The notes below the pieces were generated by a model. That model was given only the letters and a program-made list of their open reading frames with translations. It ran no database searches and was not told the DNA's origin. The position numbers and the translations under genes are program-made. Below, piece by piece: positions 1 to 5,451 of a DNA stretch of 5,451 bases; the stretch's first letter is position 1, and the number at the start of each line of letters is the position of its first letter. The stretch is from Gemmatimonadales bacterium UBA7835 (GTDB taxonomy: Bacteria; Gemmatimonadota; Gemmatimonadetes; Longimicrobiales; Gaopeijiaceae): the NCBI GenBank assembly GCA_002500925.1, contig DLTN01000003.1, forward strand, positions 1 to 5,451, given 5' to 3'.

Positions 1-76
1 GTACACTTACGAGGGAACTCACGACATCCACTCGCTCATCCTAGGGCAGACACTGACGGGATTTAACGCATTCTGA
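1..76 (+). CDS. gcdH: Glutaryl-CoA dehydrogenase-type acyl-CoA dehydrogenase, C-terminal end only
   Basis: Only the last 24 codons are present, in the frame starting at base 2 and ending at TGA 74-76; the rest lies left of the window. The visible tail begins YTYEGTHDIH, continues with LILGQ and ends TGFNAF. Acyl-CoA dehydrogenases share a C-terminal YEGT block whose Glu (codon 11-13 here) is the catalytic base that abstracts the alpha proton. The THDIH continuation followed by LILG and a TG..AF end is typical of glutaryl-CoA dehydrogenase, whereas most other family members read YEGTSEIQ or similar. The family member named catalyses FAD-dependent oxidation and decarboxylation of glutaryl-CoA to crotonyl-CoA in lysine and tryptophan breakdown, in the cytoplasm. 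The call rests on this short tail alone, so a different acyl-CoA dehydrogenase is possible. It has no evident link to the polysaccharide genes downstream. Confidence 0.7.
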   Translation, partial: YTYEGTHDIHSLILGQTLTGFNAF

Positions 77-160
77 TGCAACCCAGGATGGATTGCTTGA
101 TCTGTTTCTGTCTATCGGTAGTTTTTTCGGCCGCTTGATGCTTCATTGCATACGGGTAAA

Positions 161-233
<73 letters not shown>

Positions 234-249
234 CTGAATTAAAGTGAGG

Positions 250-282
250 CCTCACAAGCACTTACAAGCTTGTGGGGTTTTT
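250..282 (+). terminator. Rho-independent terminator of the tRNA-Lys gene
   Basis: CCTCACAAGC (250-259) pairs along its full ten bases with GCTTGTGGGG (268-277), with one T-G wobble, around an 8-nt loop. A run of five T (278-282) follows directly. Its position 16 nt after the tRNA and its orientation match termination of the tRNA transcript. It should insulate the downstream polysaccharide operon from the tRNA promoter. Confidence 0.88.
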
Positions 283-374
283 GCTACGGATTTACTCTCC
301 CATTGAGGACGGTTAGGGGTGAGTTGATCCAGACATTCCCGTAAATCAGAACGGGTTCATCAGATGAGTGATTA

Positions 375-406
375 CTCAGGCGATTTCGTTTTTTGAAATG
401 CCTGAG
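375..406 (+). promoter_or_regulatory. Long bulged hairpin in the leader of the flippase-amidotransferase operon
   Basis: CTCAGGC (375-381), a single unpaired G (382) and ATTTC (383-387) pair with GAAAT (395-399) and GCCTGAG (400-406). This gives 12 base pairs with one bulge and a 7-nt loop GTTTTTT. No T-run follows on the plus strand and none is present for the opposite orientation, so it does not look like a simple terminator. It lies 58 nt before the flippase start codon. A smaller stem, CCCGT 338-342 with ACGGG 351-355, lies upstream of it in the same non-coding stretch (283-464). I recognise no known riboswitch family. A leader RNA element acting in attenuation, antitermination or protein binding is inferred from position and pairing alone. 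Confidence 0.4.
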
Positions 407-464
407 GAGTCCAAAGCCCCAAGAAATTTCTGCCCAAAAAATGACGGGGTGGTTATGCTAATAG

Positions 465-1733
465 ATGCGCATAACTGACAGGCTAAGATCTCTGGCCTCA
501 CAAAGGTTTGTTAAGAGTGTGGGCCTTTTAGCTGGAGGCACTGTTCTCGGGAACGCGATCCTAGTTTTGGTGCTCCCGATCTTAACAAGGCTGTATGGTC
601 CAGACGCCTTTGGTATGCTAGGCGTCTACATGTCGCTTCTAGATGTGTTAGCGGTTGCAGCTTGCCTTAGACTCGATTTGGCGACACCGCTTCCGACAGC
701 TGACGAAGACGGCATGAGCTTGTTGGCCCTGGGAGTGATATCAGCTACTGGTTTTTCCCTTTTGTTGGCTGCAACGGTCTATCTCATGCCTACGCAGATT
801 GTTTCTTTGCTTAGGCAGCCAGGTTTTGAGCCATTTCTTTGGATGTTACCTGCCGGAGTTTGGCTGCTGGCAATTTATTCTGCTATACAATTTTGGACGA
901 TTCGCAAACAAAGGTTTGCACTTGTAGCAGAGACACAGGTAGTGAGAGCGATAGGCGGAGGTGGTAGCCAAGTTGGTTTTGGCTACTTGGGGATATCGCC
1001 GTTTGGACTCTTAATGGGGCATATGATTCAATCTGGTTTGGGATCATTCTCAATGGCTAGATCTCTGTGGAAATACGACAAGAATCTGATAGCTACCGTT
1101 ACCCCGAAGACACTTTGGAAGAACCTAAAAGAACAGAGAAGGTTTCCACTTTACTCAGTTCCGGAATCACTTTTGGATACTGCTGCTAATGGTCTTCCTC
1201 TGGTTCTAATCGCTGCTATTTCTGGGCCGATTGAAGCTGGTTACTTGCTGTTGGCTCAGCGAGTCTCGAGCGTTCCGTCAGCTCTGCTAGGGAGCAGTAT
1301 ATCGAAAGTTTATCTGGCAGAAGCCCGACCAAGAATGGATGAAGGTCAGCTAGGGGTTTTTACTAGAAAGATTGTGAAAACACTATTTAAGACTGGAATA
1401 GGGCCCTTTATTCTTCTCGCGGTATCGGCACCTTTGCTATTTCCTGTCATCTTCGGTGCAGACTGGGAAAGGGCAGGTGCCATGGTGACATGGATGACGC
1501 CCTTCATGATCCTTCAGTTCATGGCCTCGCCCGTCTCCACTATTTTGCATGCCACAGAAAACCAGAGAATCGCGTTCATACTGCAATTGACGGGATTTGT
1601 GCTGCTAATAGGCTCAATCGTTATGGCCGGAAGGCTCATTCCAGAATGGACTTTTGAGGCCTTTGCTCTGGCTTCAGCCGCCTACTATGCGATTTTTCTC
1701 GCTGTAGTGTGGCGGGTCTCCCTTAATCACTAG
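465..1733 (+). CDS. Wzx/PST-type polysaccharide flippase (lipopolysaccharide biosynthesis protein)
   Basis: This 422-residue integral membrane protein has the size and layout of the polysaccharide transporter branch of the MOP superfamily, which flips undecaprenyl-linked repeat units across the inner membrane. A short basic N-terminus leads into SVGLLAGGTVLGNAILVLVL (18-37) and the loop LTRLYGPDAFG, a typical flippase start in which a GG/N-rich first helix is followed by TRLYGP-FG. Further hydrophobic segments lie near residues 48-68, 85-107, 124-144, 168-196, 242-265, 312-331, 338-362, 368-388 and 395-417, about ten to twelve in all. ATG 465 is the first usable start because TAA and TAG precede it in frame. 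Its Shine-Dalgarno sequence is poor: GGGGTGG at 446-452 sits about 12 nt away. The amidotransferase begins 11 nt after its stop, so the two are probably co-transcribed. The general role is well supported; the substrate glycan is unknown. Confidence 0.88.
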   Translation: MRITDRLRSLASQRFVKSVGLLAGGTVLGNAILVLVLPILTRLYGPDAFGMLGVYMSLLDVLAVAACLRLDLATPLPTADEDGMSLLALGVISATGFSLLLAATVYLMPTQIVSLLRQPGFEPFLWMLPAGVWLLAIYSAIQFWTIRKQRFALVAETQVVRAIGGGGSQVGFGYLGISPFGLLMGHMIQSGLGSFSMARSLWKYDKNLIATVTPKTLWKNLKEQRRFPLYSVPESLLDTAANGLPLVLIAAISGPIEAGYLLLAQRVSSVPSALLGSSISKVYLAEARPRMDEGQLGVFTRKIVKTLFKTGIGPFILLAVSAPLLFPVIFGADWERAGAMVTWMTPFMILQFMASPVSTILHATENQRIAFILQLTGFVLLIGSIVMAGRLIPEWTFEAFALASAAYYAIFLAVVWRVSLNH

Positions 1734-1747
1734 AGGCAGAAACTATT
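1733..1747 (+). promoter_or_regulatory. Ribosome binding site supporting an ATT start for the amidotransferase
   Basis: GAGG at 1733-1736 overlaps the last base of the flippase stop codon and leaves 8 nt before ATT at 1745-1747, a standard spacing. The codon after ATT is TGT, the catalytic Cys expected as the second residue of this family. The in-frame codons from the stop TAA (1724-1726) to ATT are TCA, CTA, GAG, GCA, GAA and ACT, none of which is a usual start. The site therefore decides the start of the next gene and suggests coupling to flippase termination. Confidence 0.6.
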
Positions 1748-3652
1748 TGTGGAATAGCCGGAGTCTTTTGTCCGCTCGGTTCAAGAACGAACGTGGAGCA
1801 GTCGACAAGAGCAGCTCTAGATAAACTCTACCACAGAGGTCCCGATGGTGAAGGGATTTATCGAGCAGCAGTAGAGGGCGGGGCACTCACACTCGCACAT
1901 CGGCGGTTAGCAATCATAGATCTTTCTGATTCTGGATTGCAGCCGATGAAGTCGGATGATGAGCGTTACGTCATAACATATAACGGTGAGATTTATAACT
2001 ACGTCGAGCTTCGCAAAGAACTAGAGGGACTGGGTCACAGTTTCCGGACTCAGACTGATACTGAGGTCTTACTCGTGGCGTGGCGTTTTTGGGGACAGAA
2101 AGCCCTGGATAAGCTAGACGGGATGTTTGCGTTTGCAGTCTTTGATAAACTCGAAAATACACTGACATGTGTACGAGATCCGTTTGGCATAAAACCTTTC
2201 TACTACTGTAAGGAAGGAGAGTCATTTGTTTTTGGCTCTGAGATCCCTGCACTTTTAGAGCTGCTGGATCATCCTGTGGAATTGAATCCACAAAGAGCTC
2301 ACTCTTATCTCTGTTGGTACGAATATGATGACGGAGATGACACATTCTATCAGGGCGTTCACCAACTCAAGCCAGGACATTTGTTGACTGTGCATTTGGG
2401 TGAACAAGCTAGGACGGATGTAGAACGATGGTGGTGGCCTTCTATAGAAGAGAGATCTGACCTTACTCTCGATAGCGCAGCGGAAGAACTGCGAAGCCTC
2501 TTCTTGAGTAGTGTGAAGCGGCAACTGCGGAGTGATGTCCCTCTGGGTGCTGCTCTTTCGGGAGGCGTGGATTCTTCTGCAATAGTGTGTGCGATGAGGC
2601 ATCTTGAGCCTGATATGCCCATCCACACCTTCAGTTACATAGCGACAGGTTCAGCTATGAGTGAGGAGCATTGGTGCCGAATTGTGGAGAAGCATACAGG
2701 TTCGATTCCACACTGGACGAGCAACGGAATAGCAGAAATCAGCTCCGATCTAGATGAAATAATAAGAGCTCAAGGAGAGCCGTTCGGAAGCACAGGTGTG
2801 GCCTCACAGTACAGCGTTTTTGCCTTAGCAAAAGAGTCTGGTATAACAGTGACCCTCGATGGCCAGGGCGCAGATGAATTACTTGCGGGATACGATGGAT
2901 ATCCAACGGCATTGTTCCAGAGCTTCATCGAAAGAGGCGAGTACGTAAAACTCAAAAAATTCATAAGCGCTTGGAGAAAGTGGCCGGGTAGGAGTCAACG
3001 GACAGCCATGCTGCATTTGGGTGATGCAGCAGTTCCCTCGGCATTAAGAGCTCTTGCGCTACGGTTAATCGGCTATGATCTCAACCCAACATGGCTGGAT
3101 GAAGAAAAGATTCGTGCTATGGGGGCAAAACCTGTTCCTCCGATGGAGTTTCCAACCTCCGAAGAAGGACGCAACAGGAGGCTGGCTGAACACCAGCGGA
3201 GCGCTTTGTTAGTAAGTAGACTGCCTGCTTTGCTGAGACACGGTGATAGGAGTTCTATGAGATGGTCGATTGAGAGCAGAGTACCATTTCTGACCGCACC
3301 TCTGGCAGATTTTATGCTGAGTTTGCCGGAGCGATACTTGGTATCGTCCGAAGGAGAGACCAAGCACGTTTTCCGGAGAGCTATGAGAGGAATAGTCCCA
3401 GATGAGATCTTGGACAGGAGAGACAAAATAGGGTTTGACACACCGGAAAAAGAAATTCTAAATAAGCAAAGAGAGAGAATATTTTCTTGGATAGATGCCG
3501 GTGCAGAAGTGAGTTTTATCAAGCCAGAGGAAGTTCGCAAAGAGGTAGGAAGTATCCTCGACGGCACCAAGCCCTTCAGCAATCGAGCCTGGAGGATGAT
3601 CAACTACTGTAGGTGGGCATCTCTGCAGCCGAGCAAGGTTTTGCTCTCTTAG
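1745..3652 (+). CDS. asnB: Glutamine-hydrolysing asparagine synthetase-type amidotransferase, probable AUU start
   Basis: From the proposed ATT start the protein has 635 residues, usual for AsnB-like enzymes. The class II glutamine amidotransferase domain fills the N-terminal third: (M)CGIAGVF at the start with the nucleophile Cys2, HRGPDGEG at 30-37, HRRLAIIDLS at 53-62, YNGEIYNY at 79-86 and PFGIKPFYY at 146-154. The synthetase domain has the PP-loop SGGVDSS at 272-278, which binds ATP, then TLDGQGADELLAGY at 370-383 and GDRSSMRWSIESRVPFL at 500-516. Glutamine would be hydrolysed and its ammonia passed to an adenylated carboxylate. AsnB makes asparagine; relatives inside polysaccharide loci are often proposed to amidate sugar acids, so either is possible here. 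The first ordinary start, GTG at 1793, would remove Cys2 and the first strand of the glutaminase domain and is unlikely. The gene is probably the second of an operon, and an AUU start would be expected to keep translation low. Confidence 0.93.
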   Translation: MCGIAGVFCPLGSRTNVEQSTRAALDKLYHRGPDGEGIYRAAVEGGALTLAHRRLAIIDLSDSGLQPMKSDDERYVITYNGEIYNYVELRKELEGLGHSFRTQTDTEVLLVAWRFWGQKALDKLDGMFAFAVFDKLENTLTCVRDPFGIKPFYYCKEGESFVFGSEIPALLELLDHPVELNPQRAHSYLCWYEYDDGDDTFYQGVHQLKPGHLLTVHLGEQARTDVERWWWPSIEERSDLTLDSAAEELRSLFLSSVKRQLRSDVPLGAALSGGVDSSAIVCAMRHLEPDMPIHTFSYIATGSAMSEEHWCRIVEKHTGSIPHWTSNGIAEISSDLDEIIRAQGEPFGSTGVASQYSVFALAKESGITVTLDGQGADELLAGYDGYPTALFQSFIERGEYVKLKKFISAWRKWPGRSQRTAMLHLGDAAVPSALRALALRLIGYDLNPTWLDEEKIRAMGAKPVPPMEFPTSEEGRNRRLAEHQRSALLVSRLPALLRHGDRSSMRWSIESRVPFLTAPLADFMLSLPERYLVSSEGETKHVFRRAMRGIVPDEILDRRDKIGFDTPEKEILNKQRERIFSWIDAGAEVSFIKPEEVRKEVGSILDGTKPFSNRAWRMINYCRWASLQPSKVLLS

Positions 3653-3675
3653 ATACAAGAAGGTGGTGGCACTAG

Positions 3676-3732
3676 GAGAACATCAGTTCTCTCTTAATGG
3701 CGCCAACAAAGGCAGTAACCCTTCTAAGCGCC
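3676..3732. terminator. Weak hairpins between the convergent operons, possible terminator
   Basis: The 96-nt gap between the two converging operons holds GAGAAC (3676-3681) pairing with GTTCTC (3686-3691) around ATCA. It also holds a nested structure: GGCGC (3699-3703) with GCGCC (3728-3732), enclosing AAGG (3709-3712) with CCTT (3720-3723). Neither has a proper T-run in either direction; only TCTT follows the first on the plus strand. The position suits a bidirectional terminator but the sequence support is weak. Confidence 0.22.
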
Positions 3733-3748
3733 GGACTCTCTTTGATAG

Positions 3749-4615
3749 CTAATTGATCCAGGCCAGTGACCGACGTGCGATTAGCTTGGCCAAGAGGTTC
3801 CGGCCGCGTCGTCCGCCGACAGCACATATGAGCCGGAAGAATGCATGTCGGATGACCGAATAGGAGAGCATCTTCAGAGCTTCATACTTGCTCTCGATCT
3901 CTCGAGTTTTGAGCGCGTCGCCGAATCCTTGACTGCGCATGAATGCTGCGGTCCCGCGCTTCCATCGCTTTCGTTCGATGCCGTTGAGGACTTTTATCGT
4001 TGGATTAGAAACTTGAGAGGAAGTTACGCAAAGACATTGCATGTTTAGATCTGCTGAGCGTTGTGCTCCGATACGCTCTAGGTCCCAAACTGTCTCTCCT
4101 GGTACTAGGAAGTCTATGAGCGACTCGCGTTTCCACAGCCCAGTCCCCATAGATGCCCGATAGGGTGCGTCCATCGGTGCCTCACCGAGCGAGTCTACCA
4201 CTGGGGATCCTGCGAATAGAGGTGTGATCTCAAATGGCAGGGCAACCAGGTTAGCGTAGTCAACGCCAGTTCGTTCTGCGAAGTCTACGATAGAGGTCAC
4301 CCGTTGAGTTTCTATCTGTTTTGCCAAGAAAAAATCCTCTACCCACGTAATGACCCATCGAGTATCCAGCTGCTTGAGCATGGCGATCAGGTTGGAGCAA
4401 TAATCAACTTCTTCGCCAATTAGGATCGGTTTGACTCGTTCATCATCGGCGAGAAGCGAATTAGTTCCTAGGTAGACTGGGTAGGGGCAGTCGGGCCAAA
4501 AGCGGAAAAAACAGTTGAAAAAAGGTTTCCAAAGGTCCACATACCCATCCCAGGACACTATCAGCACTGCAACGTCATGAGATTTGACTGGCATGTTGTC
4601 TTCGCTAGCGCTCAT
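3749..4615 (-). CDS. Hypothetical protein, putative GT-A-like glycosyltransferase of a polysaccharide locus
   Basis: The chosen start gives 288 residues. After a short polar N-terminus there is a hydrophobic strand, VAVLIVSWDGYVDLW (15-29), then FFRFWPDCPYPVYLGTN, which resembles the opening beta strand and nucleotide-sugar region of GT-A folds. WVITWVEDFFL (87-97) holds a VEDFF motif that may serve as the acidic metal-binding site equivalent to DXD. GLWKRESLIDFLVPGE (159-174) followed by VWDLE (176-180) forms a later block. I recall this combination, an EDFF-like motif followed by an LW-----L and a WxxE block, from unnamed proteins in capsule and O-antigen clusters. The C-terminus is basic and hydrophobic (FFRLICAVGGRRGRNLLAKL), which could favour membrane contact. 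There is no signal peptide. ATG 4615 is preferred for its upstream GAGGT; ATG 4630 and GTG 4633 are in-frame alternatives with poorer sites. It overlaps the end of the SDR gene by 11 nt, so the two are likely coupled. The donor and acceptor sugars cannot be read from the sequence. Confidence 0.7.
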   Translation of the reverse strand: MSASEDNMPVKSHDVAVLIVSWDGYVDLWKPFFNCFFRFWPDCPYPVYLGTNSLLADDERVKPILIGEEVDYCSNLIAMLKQLDTRWVITWVEDFFLAKQIETQRVTSIVDFAERTGVDYANLVALPFEITPLFAGSPVVDSLGEAPMDAPYRASMGTGLWKRESLIDFLVPGETVWDLERIGAQRSADLNMQCLCVTSSQVSNPTIKVLNGIERKRWKRGTAAFMRSQGFGDALKTREIESKYEALKMLSYSVIRHAFFRLICAVGGRRGRNLLAKLIARRSLAWIN

Positions 4616-5429
4616 AGACCCTGACCTCATCACGTCTTACCACAACTCCGCCACCGCTCGGGACAGGGATCTCACCCGAAACGACTTGTTTGACAACGTT
4701 GGCAACCGCCTCGGGAGGTTGGTTTTTCTGAGCCTCCTCCTTACCGAAGAGATCCTCCAGCATTTTCGTGGCTACTCCTCCAGGGTTGATCGCAATACAA
4801 CTGACGGGTGAGTCCTCTAATTCACCTGCGAGTGCCTGTATCAATCCTTGAACTGCGAACTTGCTCATTGAATAGACGCCCAGTCTCGCGTGTCCTCGGA
4901 GCCCCGCACCGGATGACATCGCTACGATCATCCCGCGTTCTTGAGATCGCATGATTGGTACTAGAGAGCGAGCAAAGTAAAACAGTGATCCCGCGTTCGT
5001 GTCCATCGTATTCTCATAGTCCTCGAGCGAGACTTCCTCTAGTGGACCATATGGAGCCGTATAGCCAGCACAGTGGACGAGCACGTCAATTCGACTGTGT
5101 TTCTCCTGAACTTGTTTCACCAAGTCCGCGACTTGTGATGGATTTGAGACATCAGCACAGATTGTTTCACAGGTCCCGCCGAGATCGTTAATAGTTTCTG
5201 CAGTTCTCGCCAGTTCTTCTTTCGTTCTACTACAGGCTACGACTCGCGCGCCCTCACTGGCTAATGTGCAGGCTACAGCTCGCCCGATACCCCGGCCTCC
5301 GCCGGTCACGATGGTTACCAAGCCGTCTAGGCTCATAATTCTCGGGCTGTGCTCGGGTGCGTCTAGCGTAAGCTTAGAAACAGAGTTCAGTCGGGATGAT
5401 TGATTCGGTCCGGAATGTGTCTTCTTCAT
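4605..5429 (-). CDS. Short-chain dehydrogenase/reductase (SDR) family oxidoreductase with N-terminal extension
   Basis: This classical SDR has 274 residues from the chosen start. The Rossmann nucleotide-binding motif TGGGRGIG lies at 42-49. ACSR at 65-68, at the end of the second strand, has an Arg that suggests NADP(H) preference. CADVS follows at 91-95, and HCAG at 119-122 replaces the usual NNAG. The catalytic set is Asn145, Ser173 (in MSSGAG), Tyr186 and Lys190 (YSMSK), followed by INPGG at 214-218. The protein should be cytoplasmic and reduce a carbonyl or oxidise an alcohol; the substrate is not predictable. Typical SDRs start a few residues before the TG motif, which would be Met32 (ATG 5334-5336, 243 residues). 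ATG 5429 is chosen because GAGGAGGT precedes it at ideal spacing, whereas Met32 has only a weak site. The 31-residue extension is polar with no signal or membrane features. It is the first gene seen of a minus-strand pair that continues into the putative glycosyltransferase. Confidence 0.9.
   Translation of the reverse strand: MKKTHSGPNQSSRLNSVSKLTLDAPEHSPRIMSLDGLVTIVTGGGRGIGRAVACTLASEGARVVACSRTKEELARTAETINDLGGTCETICADVSNPSQVADLVKQVQEKHSRIDVLVHCAGYTAPYGPLEEVSLEDYENTMDTNAGSLFYFARSLVPIMRSQERGMIVAMSSGAGLRGHARLGVYSMSKFAVQGLIQALAGELEDSPVSCIAINPGGVATKMLEDLFGKEEAQKNQPPEAVANVVKQVVSGEIPVPSGGGVVVRRDEVRVYER
4624..4629 (-). promoter_or_regulatory. Ribosome binding site of the putative glycosyltransferase
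   Basis: On the minus strand this reads TGAGGT and sits 8 nt before ATG 4615, inside the last codons of the SDR gene. It favours ATG 4615 over the upstream GTG/ATG pair at 4633/4630, which has only a weak GGTAAG-like site, and over ATG 4594, which has no good site. It is consistent with translational coupling to the SDR gene. Confidence 0.5.
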
Positions 5430-5436
5430 AATCCGT

Positions 5437-5444
5437 ACCTCCTC
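5437..5444 (-). promoter_or_regulatory. Strong ribosome binding site of the SDR gene
   Basis: On the minus strand this reads GAGGAGGT, a near-complete match to the anti-Shine-Dalgarno complement, 7 nt before ATG 5429. It is the strongest translation initiation site in the window. It supports the long form of the SDR over a start at the internal Met32. Confidence 0.8.
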
Positions 5445-5451
5445 GCAGCCC

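Noticed and set aside
77..160. Promoter for the tRNA-Lys gene
   Set aside because: TTGATC and TTGCTT occur around 93-102 but no acceptable -10 stands at 16-18 nt spacing, so no promoter is called.
283..464. A T-box, ops/JUMPstart or known riboswitch in the leader
   Set aside because: GGGGTGG at 446-452 loosely recalls the T-box core but the following bases do not match it, and no specifier stem could be drawn. No GGCGGTAGC-like ops element is present. No conserved core of a familiar riboswitch class was recognised.
1793..1795. GTG start for the amidotransferase
   Set aside because: It would discard the family-defining N-terminal CGIAGVF and the catalytic Cys, and GAGG is well placed for ATT 1745 instead.
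1971..2628. Open frames on the minus strand inside the amidotransferase
   Set aside because: They lie wholly opposite a strongly conserved coding region, have low-complexity or implausible composition and show no recognisable domain.
3073..3658. Minus-strand open frames opposite the amidotransferase C-terminus
   Set aside because: They are shadows of the conserved synthetase domain, with no protein-like motifs and no convincing ribosome site.
4584..5191. Plus-strand open frames opposite the SDR gene
   Set aside because: The SDR reading has all the family's catalytic motifs on the minus strand; the opposite frames have no recognisable features.
5341..5357. Direct repeat CTCGGG (two copies)
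   Set aside because: It lies within the SDR reading frame, is only six bases long and is consistent with chance.

Overview
The window spans a border between housekeeping genes and a cell-surface polysaccharide locus in a bacterium of mid-range base composition. The left edge holds the last 24 codons of an acyl-CoA dehydrogenase of the glutaryl-CoA dehydrogenase type. A complete tRNA-Lys(CUU) gene without an encoded CCA, closed by a clear rho-independent terminator, follows it. The use of a CUU-anticodon lysine tRNA and the absence of a templated CCA argue against enteric gammaproteobacteria. They do not fix the phylum, and I do not name the organism.

Positions 283-464 are non-coding and contain a long, nearly perfect hairpin (375-406) in what looks like the leader of the next transcription unit. 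That unit has two genes on the plus strand: a Wzx/PST-type polysaccharide flippase (465-1733) and a glutamine-dependent asparagine synthetase-type amidotransferase (1745-3652). The second gene is notable because the codon just before its essential N-terminal Cys is ATT, not ATG/GTG/TTG. A well-placed GAGG lies 8 nt upstream, and no usual start codon exists between the upstream in-frame stop and that Cys. A rare AUU start is therefore the best reading.

After a 96-nt convergent intergenic gap with only weak hairpins, two genes run on the minus strand. An SDR-family oxidoreductase (5429 down to 4605) has a near-consensus ribosome binding site and a 31-residue N-terminal extension before the usual SDR start. 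It is followed, with a short overlap, by a hypothetical protein (4615 down to 3749) whose layout resembles GT-A-like proteins of polysaccharide clusters (a VEDFF motif and a later WxxE motif).

Taken together (inference): the flippase would move a lipid-linked repeat unit across the inner membrane. The putative glycosyltransferase would help build that unit. The amidotransferase may amidate a sugar carboxylate or supply asparagine. The SDR may reduce or oxidise a precursor. No polymerase, initiating transferase or integrase lies inside the window, so the locus must continue beyond the right edge if it is complete.
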